DNA of 64,000 nt from Pandoraea apista (lineage in GTDB: Bacteria; Pseudomonadota; Gammaproteobacteria; Burkholderiales; Burkholderiaceae): NCBI RefSeq assembly GCF_001465595.2, contig NZ_CP013481.2, positions 248,001 to 312,000 of the forward strand. Direction: 5' to 3'. Below are positions 1 through 11,849 of this stretch, in pieces. The position numbers and the translations under genes were made by a program. Numbering within the stretch: the first letter of the stretch is position 1; each line of letters starts with the position of its first letter. The notes under the pieces were generated by a model. The model was not told where the DNA came from. It did no database searches and saw only the letters and a program-made list of their open reading frames with translations.

Positions 1-497
1 CGGAGCGCCATCTCACGGTGATGGGCACCGGCGGCTATCTCGCGATGATTATCTTCGGGTCGTGGGTCGGCTATCTGGCCAGCTCGTATCTGACCGACCG
101 CCTGGGCCGCAAGCCGAACTTCATCCTGTTCGCCGTGGGGTCGATGGTGATCGCGTTCTCGTACACGTCGCTGCCGCTCACCGACAGCGCGATGTTCTGG
201 CTCGGCTTCCCGCTCGGCTTCTTCGCGTCGGGCATTTTCAGCGGCATGGGGGCGTTCCTGACCGAACTGTTCCCGACACGAGTGCGCGGCTCCGGCCAAG
301 GCTTTTGCTACAACGTCGGCCGTGCCGTCGGTGCGTTGTTCCCGTTCCTGATCGGCATGCTCTCGAAGCAATACGGTCTGGGTACGACCATCGGCATCTT
401 CGCCGCCGTGGCCTACGGCGTATTGATCCTCGCGGCGCTTACCCTGCCCGAGACACGCGGCCGCGAACTCGACTCGCTTGAGACGAGTGCGTCGTGA
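1..497 (+). CDS. MFS transporter, C-terminal part (5' end outside the window)
   Basis: The reading frame is open from the left edge (in frame from base 3), so only about the last 165 residues of a 12-helix major facilitator are visible. The visible part has hydrophobic segments in alternation and the cytoplasmic loop 'TDRLGRKPN', typical of the MFS signature D-R-x-G-R-K/R. It ends with 'LPETRGREL', the usual tail of sugar/acid:H+ symporters. The segment 'ELFPTRVRGSGQG' is shared with aromatic-acid and sialic-acid type carriers and resembles the equivalent part of the MFS gene at 26855. The oxoprolinase/hydantoinase gene follows 243 bases later on the same strand, so the carrier may import its substrate; that is inference. 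The GTG at 18 is not the real start because the frame continues upstream. Confidence 0.9.
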   Translation, partial: ERHLTVMGTGGYLAMIIFGSWVGYLASSYLTDRLGRKPNFILFAVGSMVIAFSYTSLPLTDSAMFWLGFPLGFFASGIFSGMGAFLTELFPTRVRGSGQGFCYNVGRAVGALFPFLIGMLSKQYGLGTTIGIFAAVAYGVLILAALTLPETRGRELDSLETSAS

Positions 498-740
498 CAC
501 CCTGCGGCCTGTGCCGATGAACTACCGCGGCAGCCGTCGCTGCCGCGTCCGATGACTGTCTCTTAACGCTTCCACAAATCGCTCCCGGAAATCGAAGTAT
601 CGAATGTGCGGCCCCGCCCGACGATGTCGGGCAGGTCCGCGCCGGGAGACGTGCGCCTTGCGCCAACAGGAATCACCGACGGTGCGCCGCACCGTGATTG
701 CCCCCAATTCTCGTTTGACCATTGCTTTGCGAGTGACCCC

Positions 741-4481
<3,741 letters not shown>

Positions 4482-4550
4482 GCGATCCGCTGTGGGTAGA
4501 CACCCCGCGCCGATGGGAATTGGCGCAAGCGTGGTGTGATACCGGAAGGG

Positions 4551-4576
4551 AATGCCGCCTTTGCAAAGGCGGCATT
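4551..4576 (+). terminator. 26-bp perfect palindrome after the oxoprolinase gene
   Basis: A perfect inverted repeat with arms of 13 bases (aatgccgcctttg and its complement) lies 70 bases after the oxoprolinase stop and 63 bases before the type III operon. It can form a strong hairpin, but no T-run follows. A Rho-independent terminator is therefore only probable. It could also be an operator for the downstream operon. Confidence 0.5.
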
Positions 4577-4639
4577 CGTGCGTCTTCGTACGATGCGTCA
4601 TGTCTTGATTGACTGACCGCAACATACGGAGGCGCTCTT

Positions 4640-5080
4640 ATGTCTGACCCGTTGCAACACCCCACGCCCACGTCCGCCGCATCTGAGGCATCTGTAGCAT
4701 CTGTCGATTCGGAGCAAAGTGCGGCGGACGAGCTTCTCGTTCAGTACGAACGGGCGTGTGCCGAAATGCAGTTGGCGGGGCGCAAGCTGCACCGCCAGAT
4801 GCAGGAATATCAGGCGGTGCTCGACGAAGTCGCGCGTCTCGAAGCGTCGGGCACGCCAGACGCCCGTGAAAAGCTCAAGCGTCTCGAAGCCCTCGTAGAG
4901 AGCGAGGCCTTTCAGCGCGACGAGCGCGACATCCGCCGCATGACCGCCGCGCTCAAGCACACCATCGAGCAGATGCGCGCCGACGCACCCGTGCCGCTCG
5001 TGGACATCCCCCCCGCCAGCCCCTCCACCGCCACCGCTCCCGCGAAACGTGCGCCGACCTTGCGTCGCGCGTGCGCCTGA
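4640..5080 (+). CDS. SseA-like type III secretion chaperone
   Basis: 146-residue, charged, mostly helical protein, predicted cytoplasmic and coiled-coil over residues 30-115. By memory it lines up with Salmonella SPI-2 SseA, the chaperone of the filament protein SseB and translocator SseD. Both have a central heptad-rich stretch and a closing block: here 'ALKHTIEQMRADAPVPLVDIP', in SseA a similar 'LKQLNAQAPVEIP' followed by a short basic tail. This protein is longer (SseA is about 108 residues), with a Ser/Ala-rich N-terminus and a Pro/Ala tail. A good ribosome site (ggagg, 4627-4631) precedes the ATG. It is the first gene of the seven-gene translocon operon and 14 bases separate it from the next gene. 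The assignment depends heavily on context. Confidence 0.65.
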   Translation: MSDPLQHPTPTSAASEASVASVDSEQSAADELLVQYERACAEMQLAGRKLHRQMQEYQAVLDEVARLEASGTPDAREKLKRLEALVESEAFQRDERDIRRMTAALKHTIEQMRADAPVPLVDIPPASPSTATAPAKRAPTLRRACA

Positions 5081-5094
5081 GACGAGGTTTGCCC

Positions 5095-5619
5095 ATGATC
5101 GATCGAATCTCAGGCGCGTCGTCGCCCACTCACACCTACGGCGTGTCGGAAATCGGCGCGATTGCCGCGGCTTCTCAGAACCCGCTGCTCACGACGATGG
5201 CTGTCGCCCAAGAGCGATTGCGCCAATTGCAGTCGATGGCGGACACCTGGGTCGGGGCGGCGCACACGCGCATGAACGTGGCTCGCGACGCGAGCGATTT
5301 CGCGACGTTAGCCGGTGCCATGGCGCAGCGCGCTGCAACCGGGGCGAAGCGGGAGTCGCTGCCGCAAGCGCTGCGCGACTTTGCCGTTCAGCACGAGATC
5401 CTGTCTTCGCAGGCCGCCGCTGAGCCGTTCGACGCCGCAAGTCTGCAAAACCTCGAATCGCGGCTTCGGTCGCTGGCATTGACGGATGGCGCGTCAAGTA
5501 CCAGAGATCAAATCCAGCTAAAAAGTCTGGTCAGCCGCTACGACAACACGCTCACGCTCTACAACGCAGTGATCGCCCGGCTTGGCGAAGTCACGAAGAA
5601 GATTGTGAACAGCATGTAA
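5095..5619 (+). CDS. SseB/EspA-like secreted protein, first copy
   Basis: 174 residues. No signal peptide is seen, as expected for a type III substrate. The C-terminal 40 residues ('DQIQLKSLVSRYDNTLTLYNAVIARLGEVTKKIVNSM', written in the genome at about 5509-5616) form an amphipathic coil of the kind that polymerises in the EspA/SseB/EseB needle-extension filament. The start was set at ATG 5095, with gacgagg upstream, rather than an in-frame start at 5071 that overlaps the SseA-like gene. It lacks the longer middle region of the next gene, so it may be a tip-like or regulatory paralogue rather than the main filament subunit. Coiled-coil similarity alone is weak, so the family call rests on the C-terminus plus operon position. 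Confidence 0.55.
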   Translation: MIDRISGASSPTHTYGVSEIGAIAAASQNPLLTTMAVAQERLRQLQSMADTWVGAAHTRMNVARDASDFATLAGAMAQRAATGAKRESLPQALRDFAVQHEILSSQAAAEPFDAASLQNLESRLRSLALTDGASSTRDQIQLKSLVSRYDNTLTLYNAVIARLGEVTKKIVNSM

Positions 5620-5709
5620 CCGAGTGCACGCATTGGCTAGCGAGTGCTGTTTCCAGTGCTCCTTACCTTGCCTCTCACCTCGAATTCACTTACTCCAGGA
5701 TCCATTCTC

Positions 5710-6342
5710 ATGATGTCTTTTTCGGGCTTCCCGTCCATCCCGCAAACCTTTCGTGTCTCCACTGCCCAAGGGGCCGCTTCTCCGAGTAACGCCGCGCTAA
5801 ATCGCGTGTCGAAGATGCCGGACTTTCACGGAACGATCGCGCAATACGCGATGTTGATGATGGAGATGAACAACGGCGAAGCGCAGAACATGATTCACGA
5901 AATGCAGCGGCGCCAAAAGGAAGGGCAAGAGGCGCGCGAGGCAGCGAATCAGATCGAATCGCTGATCAACGAAATCGGTTCGAGCTCGTCGAAGAAGCAA
6001 GTCGGCGATGGCGTTCGGCGCTTCTTCGATAAGCACAGCATCGAAATCACCGTGAGCGCAGACGGGACCAAGAAGACGATGATGGCCTGGGAGGGCCGCA
6101 CAACGCCGCTTGGGGCGTCGGGATCCTCGGGCTACACGGGCCAATACTCCGCCGCCGAACTGCGCTCGCTCAAGGCCGCCGCCGAGGGGTTCACCGAACA
6201 GGCGTCGGACAGCCGCACCGTCGATCAGATCAAGATCAACAAGAAGCTTCAGGAATACAACGGTGCCTCGACGCTGGTGAACACCATCTACAGCTCGCAA
6301 GGCTCGCAGCTCAACCAGATCAACGGATCCATGCGCACGTGA
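5710..6342 (+). CDS. SseB/EspA-family type III filament protein, second copy
   Basis: 210 residues, close to SseB (about 196) and EspA (about 192). Order as in SseB: a hydrophobic helix near residues 36-50 ('IAQYAMLMMEMNNGEAQN'), a charged helix ('QKEGQEAREAANQIESL'), a short middle domain, then 'YSAAELRSLKAAAEGFTEQA' and a C-terminal coil ending 'STLVNTIYSSQGSQLNQING'. SseB has the parallel block 'LDKGGLQAIKAALDNDANRN' before its coil. In the family these subunits build the sheath between the type III needle and the translocation pore. ATG 5710 was chosen with ccagga upstream; an in-frame start at 5644 would add a hydrophobic leader that the family lacks. The stop overlaps the next start, so the chaperone is translationally coupled. 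Confidence 0.72.
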   Translation: MMSFSGFPSIPQTFRVSTAQGAASPSNAALNRVSKMPDFHGTIAQYAMLMMEMNNGEAQNMIHEMQRRQKEGQEAREAANQIESLINEIGSSSSKKQVGDGVRRFFDKHSIEITVSADGTKKTMMAWEGRTTPLGASGSSGYTGQYSAAELRSLKAAAEGFTEQASDSRTVDQIKINKKLQEYNGASTLVNTIYSSQGSQLNQINGSMRT

Positions 6343-6854
6343 GCATGCCAACGTTCCCGGAAGCCTCGCCGACAGAACTCGATGCGCAAGACATGCAGGA
6401 AGTCCTCTCGCGATTCTTCGAAAGCGGCGGCGCGCTGCGCATGCTGGCCGATCTCGACGAGGACGACCTCGCACGCGTGCGTGCGCACGCAGGTCAGCGT
6501 TTCGCGCAGGGGCAGGTCGCCGCAGCGCAGCGCGTGTACTTCGTGCTCGCCACGCTCGACCAATGGTCGTTCGACGACTGGTACGGACTCGGGCTTTGCT
6601 ACCAGCGACTCGGGCAGCACGAGCAGGCACTGCCATGCTTCGCGAAGGCGGGCGTGATCCGCGCCTCGGACCCGCGTCCGCCGTATCTCGCGGGAATGAG
6701 CTACGAGCAAATGGGCAACCGGGAATTTGCACGCAAGTCATATGACGCAACGTTGCGCGTATGCGCCCAGCAGCCTCAGCACGACACGCTGGCGCGCTCG
6801 GCCCGCGCGCGACGCGACGCGCTGAATGTCTCTTCGGAACCTAAAACAACATGA
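6339..6854 (+). CDS. TPR chaperone of type III translocators (SicA/LcrH/SscA family)
   Basis: 171 residues, the usual class II chaperone size. Three tetratricopeptide repeats span about residues 40-145: 'FAQGQVAAAQRVYFVLATLD', then 'WYGLGLCYQRLGQHEQALPC', then 'PPYLAGMSYEQMGNREFARK'. These chaperones hold the two hydrophobic translocators (the next two genes) in the cytoplasm before secretion. The GTG at 6339 overlaps the preceding stop; an ATG two codons further in (6345) is equally possible. The 3' end overlaps the translocator start (ATGA at 6851-6854). Direct linkage of TPR chaperone and SseC-like translocator is the standard order in SPI-2, LEE and Edwardsiella systems. Confidence 0.85.
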   Translation: MSMPTFPEASPTELDAQDMQEVLSRFFESGGALRMLADLDEDDLARVRAHAGQRFAQGQVAAAQRVYFVLATLDQWSFDDWYGLGLCYQRLGQHEQALPCFAKAGVIRASDPRPPYLAGMSYEQMGNREFARKSYDATLRVCAQQPQHDTLARSARARRDALNVSSEPKTT

Positions 6855-8359
6855 CAGTCATCCATTCCACGAGCGCCGGCTATATGCCGCTTTGGACCGA
6901 CAGCGTCGCCGACGCGTCCGCAGCCGCTTCCGCTGACGAGGCGGTCGATTCGGGCAATGCCGCTCGCAAACGACGCCAGCGCACCGATTGGCTGCGCCCC
7001 GAAGACTTCGCGCCCGACAAGTCGACCCATGTCGATTGGCAGGACGCCGAGGGCGCGTTCTCCCGCTTGCTGAATCGTCTCTTTTCTGTCGGCTCCGGAA
7101 TGGCGGCCGAGGCATTGCGCTCGCCCAACGCGCAGGGCGCAACCAACCTGTCGGCACTCGAAGACGTGGATCCGTCCACGCTGGCGATGATGGCGTCGAT
7201 GATCGCGATGGACGCGTTGGGTGACACCGCAAAATCCACGCAGCGCGCCCTGGAGTTGTTGGGCGCACGGCAAGAGAAGCTGCGTCAGGATGACATCCAG
7301 AAGTTCCGCGAACAAATGGACAAGAACACCGAAGACGCGAACAAGGCGCGCAAGGGCGGCATCTTCGGTGTGGTGTTCGACTGGCTCATTGCGGCGGTCG
7401 ACGTGGTGGTCGGCGCGGTCAAGGTTGTGACGGGCGTTCTCACCATGAACCCGCTGATGATCGCCGGTGGCGTGGCCGATGTCGGCTCAGGCATTGCAGG
7501 GCTTGGCGCGGCGTTCCACAAGACGATGGCGCTCGTCGACCCGAAGAACGCGGCGTATCACGAGAAGGAAGCGACCAAGTGGGGGCACGCGCAGTTGGCG
7601 TTCCAGATGCTCGGCATGGTCATCGGCTTCGGCACGTCGATCAAGGGATTTCTCGCCAAGCGAGCGACGACCAAAGCGGCGAGTCGCGTGTTCAAGGCGG
7701 GCGCAGGGGAAGCGCTGGAGCAAGCGCTCAAGTCAGGCGACAAAGCCGCCGTCAATGCGGTCAAGACGCGCGTGGTCTCGGAGATCGGCTTCGTGGTCGG
7801 CAACGAGGTGGGTAAGCGGGTAGGCCAATCGCTGCTGCAAAGCGGCACGCAAGGCGCGCGCAGGCTCGCGAAAGCCGGCTTCAATCGCATGGCCGAGCAG
7901 TTCACGCAACAGATGGTCGAGCAGATGGCCTCGCGAGCCTTCGACAAGGTGGTGAAGAACGCTGCGAAGCAGGTTGCGCGGGGTAAGGCCGTGACCGCCA
8001 AGGGGCTGACGAAGTCGTTCACATCGGGCATGAACACGCAAGGCTACTTCGCGCTGGCGCGCGGGACGTGGTCGCTCTCCACGGCCGTGCGTGGTGTGTT
8101 CTCCGGGGCAAACGCCATGGGGCAGGGGATTATCGGCGTGCAACGCTCGAAACTGCAACTGGACGCCCGTGACCTCGCCGTCGACATGATGTGGTTGCAG
8201 ATGCTCATGCAAATGAACGCAGACGACAAGAAGCGCGCGGCGAAGTCCATGGAATCGCTCGTGGGCCAGCAGAGCGACATCGCGGTATCGGCAGGCGAGC
8301 AAGTGCAGAAAACCGGCGAGATGCGCATTCGGATGGCCGCCTCGGCGGCCCGCGCATGA
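6851..8359 (+). CDS. sctE: Type III translocon major pore protein, SctE/SseC/EspD-like
   Basis: 502 residues, within the range of SseC (484) and EspD (about 380). After a polar N-terminal 165 residues comes a long hydrophobic region (about residues 168-221, 'GGIFGVVFDWLIAAVDVVVG' onward) with a central turn, and a second hydrophobic helix near 248-268 ('FQMLGMVIGFGTSIKGF'). These match the two membrane segments that insert in the host membrane. The rest is amphipathic and coiled-coil, ending in 'GEQVQKTGEMRIRM'. There is no signal peptide. Translation is coupled to the TPR chaperone by a 4-base overlap. In family members this protein forms the host-membrane pore together with the SseD-like partner downstream. 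Confidence 0.85.
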   Translation: MTVIHSTSAGYMPLWTDSVADASAAASADEAVDSGNAARKRRQRTDWLRPEDFAPDKSTHVDWQDAEGAFSRLLNRLFSVGSGMAAEALRSPNAQGATNLSALEDVDPSTLAMMASMIAMDALGDTAKSTQRALELLGARQEKLRQDDIQKFREQMDKNTEDANKARKGGIFGVVFDWLIAAVDVVVGAVKVVTGVLTMNPLMIAGGVADVGSGIAGLGAAFHKTMALVDPKNAAYHEKEATKWGHAQLAFQMLGMVIGFGTSIKGFLAKRATTKAASRVFKAGAGEALEQALKSGDKAAVNAVKTRVVSEIGFVVGNEVGKRVGQSLLQSGTQGARRLAKAGFNRMAEQFTQQMVEQMASRAFDKVVKNAAKQVARGKAVTAKGLTKSFTSGMNTQGYFALARGTWSLSTAVRGVFSGANAMGQGIIGVQRSKLQLDARDLAVDMMWLQMLMQMNADDKKRAAKSMESLVGQQSDIAVSAGEQVQKTGEMRIRMAASAARA

Positions 8360-8418
8360 TCTGCCATTGAGTCCTCAGGCGCGGTACTCACCGCGTCTTC
8401 GCTAATCGGAGTAAAGAC

Positions 8419-9093
8419 ATGACGACCGCATTGAATTCCACGTATCCGGCTTACCGTCAGACGGACATCGCGGCATCGGAAGCACAGCAACGTGCCGAGT
8501 CCGGCAGCGAAGGTTCGCAAGTGCTGCCACGCATCCGCGAAAAGGCCGATGGACTTCAGTCCGCACAAACGCTCATCACACTGTTTCTCGCCATGCGAGT
8601 CGCGGAGCGCAACACCGATCAATCGTATCGCACGCGTCACGATGCCATGGTCTTCGAGCGGGGTGTGACGGCGCGCGCCGAAAAGTACAAGGCCAACCAG
8701 TCGCACTACAACGCGGGCCTGCTCTCGGCCGTTGGTAGCATCGTTTCGGGAAGCTTTTCGTTCGTCGGGGGCGTGGGGTCCGGGGCCGCAGGTTTCGGCG
8801 GCGAACTGGGCAAGCTCAGAGTCGTTGGCACCGCGGTCGGTGAAACGACGAAGGGCTTCGGCCAGTTTGTAAAGTCGCCCTTCGATGTCGTGTCGAACGA
8901 CAAATCGCTCGATGGGCGTGACAACGACGTGCTGGGCGAATTCGAAATGTCGCTCACCGACGAGACGCGTCGCACCAACGATCGGCTGCGTCAGCGAATC
9001 GATGCGACGAGCGCCGATATTCGTGACGTGTCGCGCTCGATGTACGGCATGATCGGACAGCAGGTCACGAAGATGTACGACACCATCCGATAA
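8419..9093 (+). CDS. sctB: Type III translocon minor pore protein, SctB/SseD/EspB-like
   Basis: 224 residues, near SseD (195) in size. A single hydrophobic glycine-rich helix lies at about residues 98-133 ('NAGLLSAVGSIVSGSFSFVG'), flanked by amphipathic helices. The C-terminus is a coiled coil ('TRRTNDRLRQRIDATSADIR'). This single-membrane-segment layout is that of the small translocator. A clear ribosome site (cggagt, 8407-8412) precedes ATG 8419. The 59-base gap after the large translocator gene holds no obvious element. The next gene starts 4 bases after the stop. Confidence 0.78.
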   Translation: MTTALNSTYPAYRQTDIAASEAQQRAESGSEGSQVLPRIREKADGLQSAQTLITLFLAMRVAERNTDQSYRTRHDAMVFERGVTARAEKYKANQSHYNAGLLSAVGSIVSGSFSFVGGVGSGAAGFGGELGKLRVVGTAVGETTKGFGQFVKSPFDVVSNDKSLDGRDNDVLGEFEMSLTDETRRTNDRLRQRIDATSADIRDVSRSMYGMIGQQVTKMYDTIR

Positions 9094-9097
9094 GCCC

Positions 9098-9574
9098 ATG
9101 ACAGTCTGCGAGCGCGCCGTTGCGGCATTTTTCAGGACTCACCGTTTTACGGCGCGCGTCGAAGTCTGCGAACGCACCGGCATCGAACTGGGACAGCGTG
9201 TCGAGAACGGCGAGCTGTCCCTGTGCCATCGTCTCGATAAAGTCGCGGCGGGCGCCGTGCTGACGATCACCGATTTCCGGCTCGACGCCGAAGCGAACGC
9301 GAGCGAGCACGCCGTGCGACGCTTCTGTCAGTTGATCCGCACCTTGCTGCGCACCGTCCCGCACCTGAGCTACGTCCGGGGGATGATTCTGCCCGGCGTG
9401 AGCGATGCGCGCGTTCGCAGCGTGAGGTTGCGGCTCGCGGCCATCCTCGAGCGCGAGGGCGCATTCTGGCGCGACGAAGACGGCGACCGCTGGCTCGTGT
9501 TCAGTCGCGAGCACGATCGGCTCGCGTCCCGTCACACCGCACGACCGGCAATGCCAAGCCTGGCGACACGTTGA
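9098..9574 (+). CDS. SseE-like type III secretion protein
   Basis: 158 residues, cytoplasmic, two-domain alpha/beta look. I compare it from memory with Salmonella SPI-2 SseE (137 residues). Both share an N-terminal 'H-x-F-T ... E-T/R-x-I-x-L-G-Q' pattern (here 'HRFTARVEVCERTGIELGQR'). Both also have a C-terminal series L-x-R-x(6)-P-x-L, then R-x-x-L-x-x-I-L with 'GAFW' and 'DGDRWLVFSREH'; SseE has 'GATF' and 'DGDNWTVLSAEH'. SseE is a poorly understood, chaperone-like member of the sse operon and follows sseD there as here. This matched gene order is the strongest single argument that the operon belongs to the SPI-2/Esc lineage. The alignment was made by eye. Confidence 0.68.
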   Translation: MTVCERAVAAFFRTHRFTARVEVCERTGIELGQRVENGELSLCHRLDKVAAGAVLTITDFRLDAEANASEHAVRRFCQLIRTLLRTVPHLSYVRGMILPGVSDARVRSVRLRLAAILEREGAFWRDEDGDRWLVFSREHDRLASRHTARPAMPSLATR

Positions 9575-9734
9575 GCTTGCCCCGATTCGGGCTTTTGTAG
9601 ACGGCCTGAGTGTCCGCCTGCGGAGGTCGCGGGAATTTTCGATGCTTTCCCGGTCCCCGGCGACAGAATTACAATAGGCGTCGGTCCCGCAGGGCCGTCA
9701 ATGGATCGATGCAGGAAGCAATCGCGCGTCTGGA

Positions 9735-10100
9735 ATGAACAACCTCATGACCGCCACAGCACCCAAGCCGTGGTTCCTCTATTTGCTGGAATGTGCGGGC
9801 GGACGCATCTACACCGGCATCACCGTCGATGTGGACGCGCGTTATGCCGCGCACGTTGCGGGCAAGGGCGCGCGCTTCACGCGTGCCTATCCCCCGTCGC
9901 GCGTGCTGCTCTCGCTCACGTTCGCCGATCGGGCAGCAGCCTCGCGCGCCGAATACCGTATCAAGCAGTTGAGCGCGTCGCAGAAGCGCGCGCTCGTCGC
10001 CGGCACGTTCGTGTGCGATTTCGGCGACGTCGCTGTCGATGTCGCCGGTGACGCCGAGCGTGCCGCCGCCGTTAAGGCACCAGCCGCGCCTGTCGAATGA
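9735..10100 (+). CDS. GIY-YIG nuclease-superfamily protein (YhbQ/UPF0213 type)
   Basis: 121 residues. The N-terminal 85 residues are a stand-alone GIY-YIG domain: 'WFLYLLECAGGRIYTGITVD' holds the GIY-equivalent 'LYLLEC' and YIG-equivalent 'YTGIT'. It is followed by 'DARYAAHVAGKGARFTR' with the usual basic helix, and 'ASRAEYRIKQLS' with the family glutamate. The tail after residue 100 is Ala/Val-rich and non-conserved. E. coli YhbQ-type proteins are thought to act on DNA, but the role of this one is unknown. A second in-frame ATG is at 9747. The 3' end overlaps the tail of the convergent serine hydrolase gene by 29 bases. Confidence 0.85.
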   Translation: MNNLMTATAPKPWFLYLLECAGGRIYTGITVDVDARYAAHVAGKGARFTRAYPPSRVLLSLTFADRAAASRAEYRIKQLSASQKRALVAGTFVCDFGDVAVDVAGDAERAAAVKAPAAPVE

Positions 10101-11352
10101 TCCGGCGCACGTCGCGCTGAATCGCCCCGAACTGGCCGCGCGACGGAATGGGCGACACCACGAGCGCCCAGCTATCGCCGGGCACGGTCTTTTCCACCAC
10201 GGTGTAATAGGTCGACTGCGTGCGGAAGAAGTCGGCAATGCCGTCGTGACTGATCCGATAGCTGCGATCATTCGCGCCGGCCAGCAAGAACACGCCGAGC
10301 GTGTAATACACGTCGCGATCGGCATTGATCGGCCCCGACTGCTTGTCGAGCAGCAGCGTGCGCAGCGTCTTCTCGGTGAGCAGACTCGGATGGCGAATGT
10401 CGAATACGTTCCACACCTTGAGCAGTGCCCCCGTCGACATCTGCCACCCTGCGAACGGCGCCAGCAACCGCCAGCTATCGGGCAGCTTGGCATCCGTCAC
10501 GCCGAGTGGCGCGAAGATGTGCTGCTCGCAGAAGTCCTTGTACGCTTCGCCGGAAACGGCTTCGATCACCATGCCGAGCAGCAGATACGAGACGTTGGAG
10601 TAGACGAAGTCGGATTTGCCGCTGGAATGCCCCGCGTCGCCCGCGTCCAGATAGTTGAAGAAGTCGGCGCTCCCGCCCACCCGCCGGATCGCGAGCCCGC
10701 TGAACAAGCCGTTGACGGGATCGTTGAAGCCGTTCGTGGCGAGGCCCGCGCGATGCGCGAGCAGGCGTCGTACGGTCAGGTCCCGCAGCGACGGATCGAG
10801 CGGCTTGCCGTGCTGCTTCGCGTAAGTGTCGAGCAAATCGGCGAGTTTGGCGTCGAGCGAGAGCTTGCCCTGTTGCACGAGCAGCGCGATGCCGATGGCC
10901 GTCACCGACTTCGACAGACTGGCGACGGGCAGCAACTGCTGGACCTCGTCACCGGACGTGGCCGCTTCGAGCACGCTACCGGCATCCGATTCGGTGCGCA
11001 GCCATACGTGCGACAGGTTGTATCGCTCCTTGATCTGCTCCACCCCCTGCGAAATGGTCGACTGGCCGATCGGGACGGCTGGTCTGATCGGCGTGGCCGC
11101 GCCGGCCGAGGGCAGCGCGACGACTGCATTGCCCGCGCTCGCGGCGTCGGCCTGCGAGGCGGTTTGGGTTTGTGCGAGCGCCTGGCTCGTCATCATCAGT
11201 GTGGCAGTGCCCAGCAGGACACCCAGGATCGCACGGCGCACAGACGCACCGCATCGACCTGTAGTACGCACGACGACCTGCGAATTCCATCGCAATGCCA
11301 ACCGCGTGTTCAAACGTGCCCCTGCCGGACGGCGATGCCGTTCGACATTCAT
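10072..11352 (-). CDS. Serine hydrolase, class C beta-lactamase/PBP-like, exported
   Basis: Up to 426 residues. A hydrophobic signal ('AILGVLLGTATLMMTSQALA', about residues 41-60) indicates export. The beta-lactamase/DD-peptidase fold motifs are present: Ser-x-x-Lys in 'VASLSKS' (about residue 145), Tyr-x-Asn in 'FVYSNVSYL' (about 252), and a His-x-Gly third motif in 'ISHDGIADFF' (about 371). This pattern is shared by class C beta-lactamases, EstB-type esterases and D-aminopeptidases, so activity on beta-lactams cannot be claimed. The long N-terminus before the signal makes the start uncertain; one of the Val codons near residue 26 could be the true start. It is transcribed alone, towards the GIY-YIG gene. 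Confidence 0.85.
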   Translation of the reverse strand: MNVERHRRPAGARLNTRLALRWNSQVVVRTTGRCGASVRRAILGVLLGTATLMMTSQALAQTQTASQADAASAGNAVVALPSAGAATPIRPAVPIGQSTISQGVEQIKERYNLSHVWLRTESDAGSVLEAATSGDEVQQLLPVASLSKSVTAIGIALLVQQGKLSLDAKLADLLDTYAKQHGKPLDPSLRDLTVRRLLAHRAGLATNGFNDPVNGLFSGLAIRRVGGSADFFNYLDAGDAGHSSGKSDFVYSNVSYLLLGMVIEAVSGEAYKDFCEQHIFAPLGVTDAKLPDSWRLLAPFAGWQMSTGALLKVWNVFDIRHPSLLTEKTLRTLLLDKQSGPINADRDVYYTLGVFLLAGANDRSYRISHDGIADFFRTQSTYYTVVEKTVPGDSWALVVSPIPSRGQFGAIQRDVRRIIRQARLVP

Positions 11353-11849
11353 TTCAACTTCCCCCCGCGCACGATGCTTCGAACCGCGAATCGACTCTCT
11401 TCGGAGTCAGAATGGTTCGGTGTGCGCACGTGCCGCATTGCGGCGATCTTGGAGATCGAAGTTTAGGAGAAACTTCGCCCAAGTACCTAGTAAAAAGCTC
11501 GCATTTTACATTAAGTTGCCTGTATCGCGAATTCGCACCCATAGTCATGCGCAATCGTCGTGCTCCCATCCCGTGCGACGGGGACGGCGCGCGGGCTGTC
11601 GCCGATATGGCACCGCCGACACCCTCTCGCGTCACGGGAAATCGGGCGCGATTGCCCGTCCCACGGGCCTCGCGGGGCATGACGGCCGCGTTGTGGGCAG
11701 CGTTGCCGGTGGTTTTGTCAGCCGTCACCGACAAGACCTGTCACGCATCGCGGTGTAAGCTATCGGCCAGACAGGCTCCGACTCGCCCGTAGGCTTTAGG
11801 GGCGGCGTCCCGTAGATGGCGTCGTGCCGGCCGAAGGCTCGACCGATAC
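11353..11849. other. Non-coding gap between divergent genes, with an 8-bp inverted repeat
   Basis: The gap separates the serine hydrolase and mprF. A perfect inverted repeat, cgaagttt-aggag-aaacttcg, lies at 11457-11477, about 105 bases before the hydrolase start, next to an AT-richer stretch (11478-11520) that may hold its promoter. Several short frames cross the gap, but none has a ribosome site or recognisable product. I see no clear promoter for mprF. Confidence 0.5.

Noticed and set aside
4640..9574. Operon as flagellar or phage genes
   Set aside because: The translocator hydrophobic layout, the TPR chaperone and the gene order fit type III translocons, not flagellar rod/hook or phage structural genes.
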